Below are positions 34,033 through 48,300 of a stretch of 64,000 bases of DNA, one piece after another. Position 1 is the stretch's first letter, and each line of letters begins with the position of its first letter. Source of the DNA: Boswellia sacra (lineage: Eukaryota > Streptophyta > Magnoliopsida > Sapindales > Burseraceae); the NCBI GenBank assembly GCA_013180625.2, contig SNVD02002352.1:62001-126000 (forward strand), given 5' to 3'. The position numbers and the translations under genes are program-made. The notes under the pieces are model-generated. The model was not told the DNA's origin. It searched no databases and saw nothing but the letters and a program-made list of their open reading frames with translations.

Positions 34033-34943
34033 AGTCCTTGGTCCACCCTTGTGCGTGAGGTATTCCTTGTGGGATTAGCCGAGGAAGGGCCCAAGCTGGA
34101 GATCTATGGTTATAAAAATAATAATAATAATAAGTTGTCGATTTATCAGATTATATTGATAGTATCTACATTTTTTAAGTGCATGGTCATTTTTTAAATC
34201 GCATATTTAGCCGTGTTTTTTTTAAATTTCTTAATTTAAAAATTTTTATATTGTATTTAAAAAAAATTAGATGGACTTATCTGTTTAAAAATCAAATAAT
34301 TTTTCCAAAAGCAGTTTAATAATTTTATTTATTTTATCTCAACTACTCTGCAAAACATTTTATGAGTTAGAGATTTTGTTAATATTCAGTAATAAACATT
34401 ACTTCGTTTTACAAGCTTGAGTGAGATTGTCACAATTGCGTAGTTTTATTATAAAAATATTTTAGTATTGCAATTTATGATTTTTAATTCATAAATGATT
34501 TCTTTAAATATTTTTCAATCATTCGATATTTTTAATTAATTAATTAATGATACAAATTTTGAAATGTTAACATAAAACTGGAAAACAAATTACGACTATA
34601 ATTTGCTGGTAAGCTAGTCAATATAACTCTAATCTTAAGTTTAAATTAAACAATCAATGTGAAAGTTGAAAAATATTTCACATAGTCTAGTTTTGATAAT
34701 TCTTTTAATCTACACAAATAGATTTATTCTTTTAAGGAATTGGAAAGTATATCATTATAGATGTTGATAATATAATAAGCATTCCAAAAAAATCTATAAA
34801 TTTTATAAAATAAAATAAAAAATTCCTAAAATAGGTTGAAATTAATTATAGAAATTGTTTCTTTCTTATTTTGATTCTTATCTTTCATACATAGCATTTG
34901 TTTTATATTTCTTATGAAGAAATAATTTGATGAATAATGTTAA

Positions 34944-35112
34944 TCTTACAAACTTTTTGTACAAACTCTTACATGCAAATTGATGTGTCATTAGGTAATT
35001 AGAGTAATAAATATATAAAATCTATTCATTTAATGAAATGTAATAATGTGTGAATAAATGGGTAATATCACATCAGTTTGTATACATAAGTTTATATACA
35101 GAGTTTATAAGA
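34944..35112. mobile_element. small foldback MITE
   Basis: Imperfect inverted arms of about 50 bp: the left arm reads tcttacaaactttttgtaca..., and the right arm is its inverted counterpart ending gtttataaga. Between them is only about 70 bp. No clear target duplication, so the superfamily is open. Confidence 0.45.
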
Positions 35113-35738
35113 GTAGTACTAATTTATAATTTGATATACTTATTGACACAGAATGAGGTCTCCAAAAAGGAACCAAGAAATGAGAGAAAATATAGAAAAG
35201 GAAAGCAGAGGAAAAATAAATGAAATTTGAGGAAAAATATTTTTTAATCAAAGGTCAACACTAAAATATTTAAAAACTATTAAATAAGAAAATAATACTA
35301 ATGATTTTTTTAGAATTTAGGAAGTCAAATTCCATAATTTAATAAAATACATTAAAAAATAATAAAATTACCTAATTATCCTAATTTATCCTACATCACT
35401 TACTTTTATGACCAAATATATGTGTTTTCACATATTTGTCATAATAAGAGTCTTTATTAAATATTAATATCAAAATTGATAAAATCTTATTAATATAACC
35501 TTAGTTATAATAGTTACAATAAATATCATATGTATATTGACATTGGACAATATTGACATGAAAATAAACTTCAATGCTAGAGATAATATTAATACATGCA
35601 CAATCAAGTAATACCACTTAACTCATATAAGTTAACTACCATAAAAATTCATGGGTTGAATAAAAATTAGAAATATTTTAATAAATGATGTAATAATCAT
35701 TTATCTAATGATTTTATGTCATGTCAAATCCTGTAAGA

Positions 35739-35760
35739 TATATATATATATATATATATA
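35739..35760. repeat. (TA)n microsatellite
   Basis: About eleven TA dinucleotides. Confidence 0.8.
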
Positions 35761-38700
35761 GAGGTTTATTTAAATTATGTGAAACCAAAGGTTAGCCATA
35801 ACTAAAAGAAATTGTTCTCAAACTTTATGAACGAAACAATTTATTGATCTTTGATTGTGAGAAATTTTACCCAGCAAGAGTTTGGTGAACCTTAAAACAT
35901 TGTGGATTTTATGTTGGATGATGCCTTATTAGGAGCGTATGGGTATTGCAGCTTTGTTAGTCTAAGCTGGGCTTTTACTTTGTGGGCAATTTGGGCTTAT
36001 ATCTCATTGTGGTCTACTCCACACCAACAAATTCATTTGCTTTATATTGTTCTATTTGGTTGAATTGCAAGTAATGGGGCTCGATTTTATCTCAATAATA
36101 TGGAATAAGGAAGAACTTTCTTTGTTTGCAGAATCTTAATTTAAATGATGAATACTGAAAAGAAAATTAAGAAAATTAAGAAAATTAGAGCAAAAGATTA
36201 ATAAAACTTATTTTATTGAAGGATTTGAGATACAAGAGAGAAAGGACTTAGCTGGTTTCTCAGCCGATGTCCTTCAATTGAATACAATGATCTTTATATA
36301 GATTTGAGTATTGGACTTCAAAGAATTTTGAGTCCAGAGTAATAATTACAAACTCTAAATATCTTTGATTGAGAATAAAAGCTTTTACACTTGTAAAACA
36401 CAATAATTATTATGCTTGACAATAATGCTTCCTTTATACTGTACTTGATAAACTTGAATAGGACGTGGCAAACTTTTCCACCGATTTTCTAGAAAATAAT
36501 TTGGATACCCTTGATTTTATCTATTTACAAGTCATAAGGATCTTGAGAAAATGAGCTACCATATGGTTCTTCATCTGGATTAATTGTAGAAGATAATTAT
36601 CTACCCTCAATGAGCTTCCCCAATTAGTGTATAGGTTAGACTTTTCATGGAGCTTGTAGGGTACCCTATAGTGAGCCTTTTATCCTTAGTTTTAAGCTTG
36701 CCTTTATCTCCAATAATGGACCTAAATTTTCTTAGTCTTCAGCCTTTGTCAAATTGAGAACTTCACTCATAAATTTGTATTATAATTTTGCACAAAATCA
36801 ATGCTAAATTTGTATTATGATTTACTATAAGGCAATAACCAATGTTTGTATTATGATTTTCTAGTGCTAATCTTTCATAATCTCTTTGTTTAATAAAGCT
36901 CTTTGTGCTACCAACATTTTGTAAAGTTAAATAATATGATAACTGAGTAGAATAATAAAGCTAATATAAAAGTTTCAGGACACAGAAAATGAGAACAATC
37001 CAAGTTTTTATTGCTTCTGAATCGCCATAAGAGCAACAGCAAGGTCAATATGCAATTATGCATGCTAGTGCTTCAATCCCGCTCTTCCATGTGAAAATCA
37101 GATGAAAAATCATTTTACACCCTTGATATTTGAGCTAACCCTTAGACCTAAAACTCTTAAAAACTAACACTTTAATCCTTGTTGTTAATATATTTTATTT
37201 ATTTTATTTTAGGGGTATTACTACACGTTTGTGTTAAAATATAAGAGTTTTAGGCGTTAATTTTGAAAAATTAGAAGTTCGCCAAGTAATTAATCTAAAA
37301 ATTGAGGATGTTAGTGTGATTTCTCAAATCAGATCTGCTCCTTCCACGTTAACGAGATCTGACCCTTGGGCGGGGGAAGCGGGCAGTCCAACTAAGATTT
37401 AAGAAAAAGAAATTAAAATATAAAACGTTATTAAATAATTTTATACTTTGTTTATATTTTAATCAAAAAAATTTTTCATCTCATCAAATTTTATTAATAA
37501 GTTTGCGTTGTCTCTAAATTTAATTATTTCTTAATTATTTGTTATTATGTTAAGATACAAGGAAAACATTTTTAAATATAAATAGTGTATTTTTTTAATG
37601 TCCCCCTACTTTATAATTTAAAACCTAAAACAGCATAAATATCACCATTTTCTTTTTTTTTTTATTGTAAAGGTTCATTTTTCTCTTTTTTTTTAAAGGA
37701 TTCTTTAAAGTTTAATCTATGTTATGAGTTTAATCTATGTTATGAGCACCCTATCTTCAATTTTTTATTTTCAAAATCATATTTTATATTATGAAGCTCT
37801 TGTATCAGTAGTTGTTCTTCTGTATAAAAAAAATCATACAGTAAACAAATATTTTTTCTTATTTTTACATTTATTTCTTTATTTTTTAACTTATTCTCTA
37901 AATTAGATTACCTTTCCAAAAAATAAATATAATATGTGAAAATAGAATCAAAGATAATTAGAACAAAAAAAAGCTCAAAAAATATGCTATAGAATTCTTT
38001 AAATTTCGATTCCGTATAATATTCGGGAAGAATATTTCATATTTTGAAGTTACTATTGTTAGTGGTCCCTTTAATATTCCTATTCAAATTGATATTTATA
38101 ACATCAATTATATCATATAATATAAATCTAATACAAACCAAATTGCTGGAAAAGAAGAAAGCTTTTTTACTTTAAATGGAACATGTTGTTGTGACACATG
38201 TTGAAAGTCACAACAAAATAAATTAAAAATTAATAAACAAATCAATTAATGAGTCCAAAAAATCAAATAATTAGGTTTAATTTGCCAAGCTATGTCAAAT
38301 CAGAACTAAGCTATGCCTTTTCAGAACCAAGTAAAACTGATAATTTATTAAAACCAATTTAAATATTAATTATGCAATTGCATTTAACTAATGTAAACGG
38401 TTGATTGAGGTTTTATTTAATTAATTTATATTATAAATTATATTTTAACTGCTGAATATCATATTCGATGGTTAAAAAAGCTTTGAAGGTTTTTGAAGAA
38501 GTCTGTTTTGTGGTTGCGGACACTTGAAGTATTATAGTCAAACCCTCGTTTCAAGGTGATTAATAAATACTTTTTTTTTTTAAAAAAAAGATAGAGATGG
38601 GTGACCTCAGATATGTGAAACTTCGAAATTTGTTTTTGTATTCGGAGCCAAGGAATTTCCTATTCTTACGTTGTTGCAACCCGCATGCACTGCTATTTCT

Positions 38701-41700
38701 CCTTTCGTAGATCCATATCTATGGAAACCACGGTGAAGCTTCCGGTCTCGTTTGCTTTCATTAATAATCCAAATCAATGCATGTCATCGCCTTGTGCCCT
38801 TACTTGACAAGTAGCTACGTAATGGAGTTTCTTTTTTTTAGTGGTGAATAAATTACTACAAAACAATGGAGGTCCTTCGTTTATTGCCATTTTGAATTTC
38901 AAAAACATTTTTTTTTAATTTAAGAGGGACAATTGCCTTTCTTCAACCTATATTGACTACACCAACGTAAATAGAGCCGGATCTTTCTTGTGACCAAATT
39001 AACAAAATTTTGGTGTCTTCGTTTATGTTTTTTTTTTCAAAAAGATTTAGTAACATATAATTAGTTGATTTTAAATTATTTTGAATTTTAAATATGATAT
39101 GCTGTTGATATTAACTCTAAAATCATTACAAAATATGAACACAAAAAGCAGTATATGAATTCGTAAATGAACACAATCTCAAAAAAACTATTATAATTTA
39201 CTTTAATATTTACCTAAAAAGAATTATACATTTAATGGCATTTCATTTGTTAACTTTCTCAAACTGGTCATGAAATTTAAAACTCCGGATTCATTTTGCA
39301 TATCAAGGGGTTGAGATACTGTTTTGAAGCAAATAATACAGATGAACTCATATCACGAGACACTAAATGTAACTGAAGATTGTTTAAAACAAGGATGATT
39401 TTTAAAATTTTTTTATTAATAAAATAATATTATTTTTATTTTACCCCTGACACATCCATGTTATCTGAGGAGATCTATAATTTATATTGTCTAACTTTCA
39501 GAGAGAAGCATGCGTTGCCCGAAAACATTTTTGAAGAGGGCTTTCAATATTAATTATTCTTCTCTATCTTATAAGTTAGATTCTTGCTATAGAAACTAGC
39601 ACATGATCAAAATGTACAAACTCTGACATAAACTTGTACAAAAGTAACTGAAAACGTGATCTTCAGATTTTTTCACCAAAATATTATTATTTTCTGTGTA
39701 AAGTTTAATAAATGTATAGTCACATAATGGGATATTACATAAATATCATTAAATTATAGTTTAATTTTCATTAGTCACATTCTTAAAATTATTTTTATAT
39801 CTATTTTCACTCCTCAAATTATCGGTTTTAGGAGTATGATTGATGAAAATGTATAATCTTTATTTATTTGAATTTAAACTAAAACTCAAAGATACTTATT
39901 AATATTGTTATTTTACATAATTAATTTCGTACTTTACTTCTTACTTCTTACGTTGTCCTTTTATTTCAGTTTTTAATTATGCATATGTGGATGAAATTAT
40001 AGAAATTTTAATATAGATATTAGTTAAAAAAAGAGAAAATATTAAGAAAAATCAAGTTATGGCGGTTATTTTTAAATAATAGTACTTTAAATAATTTAGA
40101 TATTCTAACAAGTTAAATATTAAAACATTAAATTTATATTAATTTTTTAAATATGTGCTTAAAAGTTTGATTATAGATATTAAATTATGAATCATACATA
40201 GTATTATTTTTCACATGCCCAAAAACAATCATGTCAGGTGAGGTGTCTACTATTCTTTATGGGACATGATTTTGTAACAAGATTAATGACAAACGATGTG
40301 CTCTTTGATTTTATCAAATTATTCTATCATATCAAAAATTAGATATGCTAGCCAAGTTGAATATTAAGTTAAAAATTTATTCGATTTCCTAGATTTCCCA
40401 GAGGAAAGACATAACAACTTAATATGTTGCTCGACAAGCATCTGACATATTTGATAAGTTGACAACTTAGCGCTTAATTAGATAATAAAATAAAATCATG
40501 ATTTCAGTGTTTCTTGAAGGAGCCATTAAGAGTTGATTTTTTTTTTTTTTAAGGAAAAATAGGCGTTGTTATTTTAGAAAATATTAGTGAGGAAACTATC
40601 ATTGTATGAAATCTCAAAAAAAAAGAGTAGAATATCAAACAACAGAATCAATAGGTTTGGTGGCATTTTATTCCGGTATATATGCAAAATAAGAGGCATT
40701 ACAAGTTTATAACCTGCATCTTTTAAAGAGATTAAAATAATTAGTATAGAGCTCCAGAAACATTTCTCCACGTACAATTTCCAAAAGAATTTTAAAAGTT
40801 AGTACATAATTACATAATTAGTAATTGCTAGGTTCACGTGTATGTATGATACACATAACAAATCATCTAGGCATTTTATGATAAAAAGTTAATGTGAATA
40901 TTCTAATAATAACAATTTAATTTAAAAACTTGACTTATGAAATAATTATTTATTATTAATTAACTCTTATAATTGGATGAGGATTTTTTTTCTAATCTTA
41001 TTACAATTTGTACCCTATTACGTCAAATATGTAGTATATTTAAATAAAAAAGGGAATTCTCTTTTAAAAATAAAGTTTTGGAATAAGAGTCATAGAATAA
41101 ATGAATAAGGATAAAAAAGTACTAGAATAAATGAATAGGGCCAAGGGAAAGGATAATCACATATAAATGGAACGACGATAGATCAGCATTATCCCCGTCA
41201 TTGCCAGGGATGATGCCAAAGAAAAAAAAAAGCGGCTTAATGGGTAGGACCACATTAGATTCTGTCCCTACTCCCCACTTTAATATTTCGAAGGATTAAA
41301 ATTACAAAATATTTCAAATTAAAGACTTATTCGATAAATAATCATATTTATGAAGATTTACATATTATAGTTCTGTTTAATATTCGATAGTGTTCGATAA
41401 ATTTATTAGATAATATTTGATAGTATCTAAATGATGCATTAAACAACCTCCGACACCCGATTATGATATATAAATTTTGAAGGACATTTACTTTTGTAAT
41501 TCATTCTTAAATTTAGAGTATGTTTTGAGTTTTTTTCTATCTCCTCCCAAAGGCCATTTTGCTTGTTCTCCATCTTCCTAAACAATATAATATATTACAC
41601 TATTTCTCTTTTTTTTACTATTACTTTTGTAGGTAGGATCACTTCATTTTATTTTATTGTTAAAAACTAGTGGAGAAAATCAAAATTTAATTTGAGAATT

Positions 41701-42199
41701 TTTTATTTTAAGTGATTTAATATTTTTTAATTTCTTTGATCGTTTAACTAAGTTCACTTTTAAAGGATAAAATTATTCTTACAAAAAAGATGATTTATTA
41801 ATATTTAGTTAATTTGGAGACGATCACGACATTTAAATTTTTAACAGATAATTTTTTAATTGTTTTTCAAATGCACCCTTTAGTTTGGGTTATTTAGTAA
41901 TTAATCCAAGTAAAGAGGATTGAGAGAAATTATGAAAATAAGAGACGTTGAGAGTTTGGTCAAAGCAAAAGGAACAAGATTGTGATGAGACTTAGATGAT
42001 GACATGCAATTGGAAGAGAAGGCGAACGTGCAATAAACAAAAAGCTTTTTTTTTTTTTCTTTGTTGTCAGGCATCTATTTCTTCAATGTTTTTCTTATTA
42101 TTTATTAAAAAAGAAATTTAATATAGTAATAATAATTAGGTGTAGGGTGCACCAACTCCAAAAGGCGCTGGCGCACTCTGTTGTTGGTTTTTCTTTCTT

Positions 42200-42357
42200 C
42201 CCCGTTTCTGTTTCCCTGTCCACTCTCACAATTATATTAACCACTTTGTTTCTGTAGCTGACACTCACAACAACAGAGCACAGCGGAGTTGTTGAGGAAC
42301 TATCTCCTTTGAAAGTTTGAATTCAGAGTCTCTCTCTCTCTCTGTAGAGTTTTTGCA
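42200..42357 (+). promoter_or_regulatory. core promoter and 5' leader of fusion gene (approximate)
   Basis: The region before the ATG is less AT-rich than its surroundings and contains an ATTATATTAAC box at about 42229 that may act as TATA, followed by a leader with a (TC)n run at 42329-42344, a common feature of plant 5' leaders. Transcription start cannot be fixed from sequence. Confidence 0.4.
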
Positions 42358-45300
42358 ATGGCGTCTGGTGTTATTGGCTTCGTCGGCTTAAACGAGCTGA
42401 GCTTGGACATGGCCGCTTCGCTTCATCGCTCTGGCTACAAACTCCAAGCGTTTGAGGTTTTTTTTTTTTTTTAAATTTTAATTTGCTTTATTTTTTACTT
42501 GAATCATTTCATTTTTTTCGTTGTTAAAGAGTCAGAGCAAAACAGAACTGAACCGAGCTGAACATGATAGTGAAGGAGTGTAGAAATGGATCTAAAATTC
42601 AAAATAAAATTATTTAATTCCGTTTTTATTTTTATATATCCTGTGAAGTCTCTATTTGTTTTGGTGGAGGATGAATGCACATTGCTTGTTTTAGATGGTT
42701 AAGCAACTGCTCCGGTTTGACTATTATCTATTTTGACTGATGAAATTGGTTAGTGTTTGATCTCTATTATGTATTTTAGTGATTTTTTTTTTTTGAAGGA
42801 ATTAGAAGCTAGTAGAACTAGAGCGAGATGAATGAGGGTGCAACTTTCACTTTTTAATATTACGAGAAGGTCCTCGAGTTTTATAATATTTGGATAAATC
42901 ACTAGAAACTTTGTTTCTATTTCTCAATTCGATTCAACATTCTTTTAATGTTGATTTCTGCAGACAAAACTGGATACTAACTGGTAATATTAGACTCCAT
43001 GAACTTGAATTATTGTAAATTTTATGAATGAAAATGATCCTGCTCTCTTACTCTTTCACCTTACAATGATCTTATAAGGTTATCCTAAGAAGTTTCAGTT
43101 TTGAAGCAATTGACACGAGCTTATGTCAAAATGTGATTTTTTTTAAAATTATTTAAATTTAAGAAAAAGTTATTTCATAGCCGTAAATAGCATTATTCAA
43201 ATCTGAATATGGTTTCTTTGAGAAGGAAATACAAGCATGTAATTATTATATTGAAGTCTGGAGTATCAGATGATAGTGTATCCTGTTTCGGGTTTTATTG
43301 ATAGTACAGAAGCATTCTGGATTCTTAGAATTATCTGTATAATTTTTCCATTTAATATCCCAGGTGGTCTGTTTATATTCCTGCTGAAATAGACTGGGAA
43401 TTGTAATACAGTAAACTTTTTGCTAGTTGCATGGCATGTTGAAATTGATATCTTGAGTGTGATATATCATTGATCAATTAATTTCACCTTGAACTTAATA
43501 TTTTGGTGTGTGAATCATGAATGGATCTTGCAAATTTATATTTTTGACAAGTATTGCTTTATCAAAGAAGCAATATATGCTAGTGTTGCTTTTGTGAATC
43601 AATGAGGTTGATCAAAAATTTCTGTTTGAATCATAAGGTGCTGTTGGCATTTCCAACCTCTTATTTTTTATTTTTTATTTATTTTTAAATTTTTGGTTTA
43701 TCAAAAACCTTTATACATTTTCTGGACCTCTGGTCCACTTGGTCATAGTTGGAACATCTTCTTTCATCAATACAATCCCCTTTGTTGTTTCTCATAATAT
43801 TTTTACTATTTTTTATTTTATTTATTTTATTATCTTTTAAGAATTCACCATGGAGGCAGATTTTGAATTTTTATGGCACAAGAATCACTTTCTAGCTTCA
43901 TTATGGGTTTTTTCTTTGCAATTTCAAAGATATATCACCTTTTTTATTTTTTCTAAAAAATTCAACAGAATTTATATGTTGTTTTAAGATAATTGCCATG
44001 TTTTTAGAAGCTTTTGACTGAGATTACTAATTATTCCATCTTGTATTCTTCATGATGGCTGTAGTTTTACATTTTGTAATAGGTTTCTGATTTTAATACA
44101 ACTTACATTTGTTCTTATCAAAAAAAAAAAAAAAAAGACATTAAGATGCAAATGTGTTAGGATTTCATGTAGCAATTCTCTGTATGATTTACAAGAACCA
44201 AATTTTAATCTTTGTAATTATATAATATTAGATGCATACACATGGAAGTTATGAATTGATGTTTGGCTGAACTGAAAAATAGGTTTTTATTTAAAAAAAA
44301 AAAAAGAGTTTGGCTGAAAGGTGAAAAAATATAACAACAGAGGAAATGGCCTTTAGATGTCCAGTATAATTTGCTAACTGCTAGTGAACTTGCCGAAAGA
44401 AGCTTTTGTCAACAATTACTGAAGGGTAGTTTAGTTAGCTTTTGAAACCTAATTTCAATGTCATCTTTTATATTCTTCAACTTGATATTTTGTTGAAAGT
44501 TTTAATTTCATATTTAAATGTTCTTTTTTCATTCGCAGATACATGAGCCTTTGATAAATGAATTCTTGAAGCTAGGGGGAACTAGATGTGCAAGCCCTTT
44601 GGAGGCAGGGAAAGGTATTCTACATTTTGCTCTTATCTGGTTAGCTTCTTTTCTTTTCCTTCAAGTTCTGCTATTGTGTTTTCACTTATATAAGCTATGG
44701 CTGAATCCATTAAGCTATGGCTAAATCCGTTAAGCTATGACTGAATCCATTAACTTCTGTACCTTGTTTGCACAAGGACCTAGATATATGTGGTTGTAAA
44801 TCTTGTAAAGCTACCCATTTAAAATGATAACCTACATAAATATACAAGTTTCTTTGTGTTCAACTAAGATAAAAAATGTAACATTCAAATTATTCAATCA
44901 CTATCATCAATGACTTAAGAAATGTAATAAAAGTTTATTGTAGTAATTACTTTGCATCCACTTTAATGGTGGAAAAGAGGCCTAAGAAGAAGAAAGTAAA
45001 GTGAAGATAGAGTAAAAAGGAGGTAAAGAGAAGTTGCAACGTTATTGTTGCAGGAAAATAGCTTTAGATTTGATTAAGGTAAATTTTATGTAGATGCACT
45101 GTGAACCTTTAGATGATAATTTGAAGAAATGAAGTGTTGAAATATTATATGTGAAAAAAAGAGAGTTGAGAGCTGAATATTCTTATTAGCCTTAGGTTGA
45201 ACAAGTGTCCTGTGTTCAAATCGTCATATTGTATTAATGAAATATAAATTATTGTTGTATTCATGTACATGCCTTATAAGAAAAAGGACTAGGACTTATT

Positions 45301-48300
45301 TTATACTCTAAAAGTTCGTCGTTGGATGAAATTACATGATTTTAGTTTAGGTGAGAGTACAACTTGAATTATAAGTATATGCTGACCTATTTCATTTGCA
45401 CTTTGTTGGTTTTGTTTCGTTGTTAAGTAAAGTAAGCAAATCAAAGAAAAATGAATTAGAGTGTGTTATTAGTTTTGGTTTCTGAAAAGAGAATAACATA
45501 CACAAAACTAGGCCAACCATAAATTATTTTAGTTTCTTCGTTGTTTAAATTTGATGTGTGTATTGCATTGATAATAAACCAATGAAATTTGTTTGTAATT
45601 AGGCCAAAACTTCAAAGGAATTCAATAAAATTAGTCATTATTTAATGTGATACATTGTGTATGAAAACTTTACCTTATCAGATTTCATTATGTACAGTAT
45701 TTGATGATTGACCCTTTGAAGCTATTACTTTATATGTTTCCATGTGCAGATGCTGTAGCTTTGGTTGTCTTAATATCTCATCCGGATCAAATTGATGATA
45801 TATTTTTTGGTCAAGAGGGCATCCTAAAAGGTCTATAGAAAGCATTTTTTTGTACAATTGTTAATATAAATGTTGGCCACATTTTTGATTGACAAAGTGT
45901 GTAACTTTATGGGTTTGTAGGGTTGGAAAAAGGCACAGTCATAATTCTTTGTTCAACTATGTTGCCGTCACATGTCCAGAAATTGGAAAAGAATCTCACG
46001 GGTAAACTAATTTTATATATTATGAGCCCTAAAAAATTTAATGCTTTTATATACCATTTGTTGCTATGAGAACAATATTGGGAGATTTATCATGGAAGGG
46101 ATGGATGACAAAAGAAAACTTCAATATTTTAGTTGGAATTTATTTCTCATAATTAGGGTGTTTTATGAATTGGTAATTTATTTTTTAAAAAGAAATAGAT
46201 CGTTTCTTGCAAAATAGTTGTAAGAGATTTCCTTCTGGAATAAGTTCATTGTGGCATGAAAGGAGTATTGATGGTGTTCAAGAAAATGAGTGGGATTACA
46301 AGGTTTTAATCTGGAACACTGAGCTACTTCTCAGTTGTATCTTGTTCTTTCTATCCATCTGAAAAATATGATAAGAAATGGAAAGAGATTTTTATTTTGA
46401 AAGAAAGATGGTTGGGGAAACTTCCACTGGGTTCATTTATTTCCTAGGCTTTACAGGTTGTAAAAGGTACATTAGGTTTCTATAACATGTAGGATGATTT
46501 GATCTTCAAATAACTTTGGATGGAAGTTTCAAATTGTCAGAGATTTGAAAGGGAAAGAAGTGGCGCAGTTTCTCTTCTTGCTATGATGAAAAATTTGTCT
46601 TTGAATTGTCTAATGGAAGATATAGAAAGTGGAAGCTTGGGACATCAGGTTCTTATATTGTTGATTTTTTTGTTCTAAGCTGGCTTATCGAGAACAATGC
46701 CCAAAGCTCCTAAAGTTTCTACCTGCACAGAGAATTTGGAAAATCAAAGCTCCTAAAGTGGGTTTTTTTTTATTTTTTATTTTTTTTAATGGCTGGTGGC
46801 TTGTGGTTGTGGTTGGGTAAATACAGCTAATGTCTTTCGACAGAGACAACCTAATGTTTATTTTTGTCCTAATTGGTGTATTATTTAGCAATGATGCATG
46901 AAGTAATTATAATCTGTTCTTGTATTGTAATGTAGCTTGGGAAAATTTAGGTTTTTCAAGGAAGCGAGTATTGATTGAGTGATTCTGGAAAATTGCGTAT
47001 CTCTTGTTTTAGAATATTATTTTCCTTTTGGAGGAGTAAAAGCTTAAGTGCTGTTGGGTGTGGCAACTTTCTGGGTTATTTGGAAGAGATGACTAAAATA
47101 ATTTTTTAAGATGGTCAAGGACAGGATGCTGGTTTGCTGGGGAGGGAGTTCATGTCATGACATCTTTAAGGGTTTCGGTTTCTAAACATTTTAAAAGGAT
47201 ATCTTTTTCCTTTATTCAAGGAGAGTGGATGGCTTTACTTTTGAATTTCTATCTCCGTTCAATTTTGTATTATTTTTACTCTTTTCTTCGCTGGATTTTG
47301 GTCAAATAGATATTAGGCTTTACTAATTTTTTATTTTATCTTAATTAATTTTTTTTTAAATTTTTTATTTTATCTTAATTAAATTTTTTCTTTCACAAAA
47401 AGTTTATATTATCAGCCATATTAGACTGCCTCTAATAAACTACACAAGTTAGTAGTTTTATGTTCCAAGAAGTTGCACTCTTTTTCAAATTGCATCTTTC
47501 AATACCTTTGTAACTGGTTTCTATTAACTAATAAATAGTGAATGTCATTCCAAAAATCCATACCACAGTGCCATGTTTGTTTACATGATGAAAGTTATTA
47601 TAACACTCTAATTATCAGTTCATTATTCTGATGTTTGCTTTCCTTCTGGTAAATATGACATCTGTCACCAAAGTTTGGGCTGACATCTTCCTGTTTGTTT
47701 CTTTTGAAGACAATGGTGAGACAGCTTATCTGGTTGATGCATATGTCTCTAGAGGAATGTCTGATGGTTTCAAGGGAAAAGTCATGGTAATACATAATAT
47801 TGTTTCTGATTTTTTTTTGTTGGTTATAAACTTGTAATTAATTTTTCGTCAGCTATTGTCACATACTATATTGGTAATGCATTCAACATTTAGATAACGT
47901 CCTCTGGAAGGTCAAATGCAATTGTAAGGGCACGGCCCTTTCTCTCTGGTAAATCTGTTTCTACCATCTAAGATTGTGTTATGAGAAGCTCCTTATGTGG
48001 AAGTCTACTTAATCTCACAGTCAAATGTTTATGTTTTGCTAACAGCAATGTGTGAAAAGCTATATGTCTTTGAGGGTGAAGTTGGTGCTGGAAGGTATGC
48101 CATTTTTGGTCTTGGAAACAACCTTTTTCTTTTTCATGTTAATTATGAACTGCTAGTGTTTCCTTCTATTAAAATATTGGCTCTATGTGGTAATTTGATG
48201 ACATCCCAATTGTTTCCTGGTGTATTTCGCAAAATGATGAAGTTGTTTAGAGAATTTACAGTTTGTCTTTTCACATGATATTTTTGAATTTTGTATTCAA

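Larger units (their letters stand above)
34033..42199. other. AT-rich intergenic DNA, no gene supported
   Basis: Eight kilobases upstream of the fusion gene. Open frames are short and AT-driven (37724-37906 plus, 40574-40777 minus). 36150-36560 has a minus-strand TATATAAAG followed by a leader-like stretch and AATAAAA words, as in an old LTR or promoter, but LTR ends and a primer site are missing. Imperfect inverted repeats at about 37115-37330 may be another MITE. 42000-42199 is probably the distal promoter of the downstream gene. Confidence 0.5.

Noticed and set aside
36100..36560. Possible solo LTR or pararetrovirus-type promoter on the minus strand (TATATAAAG plus AATAAAA)
   Set aside because: No LTR ends, target duplication, primer site or coding remnant could be found; AT-rich DNA yields such words by chance.
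44518..44724. 68-aa plus-strand frame taken as a separate gene
   Set aside because: Its middle is exon 2 of the fusion gene; the rest is intron read-through.
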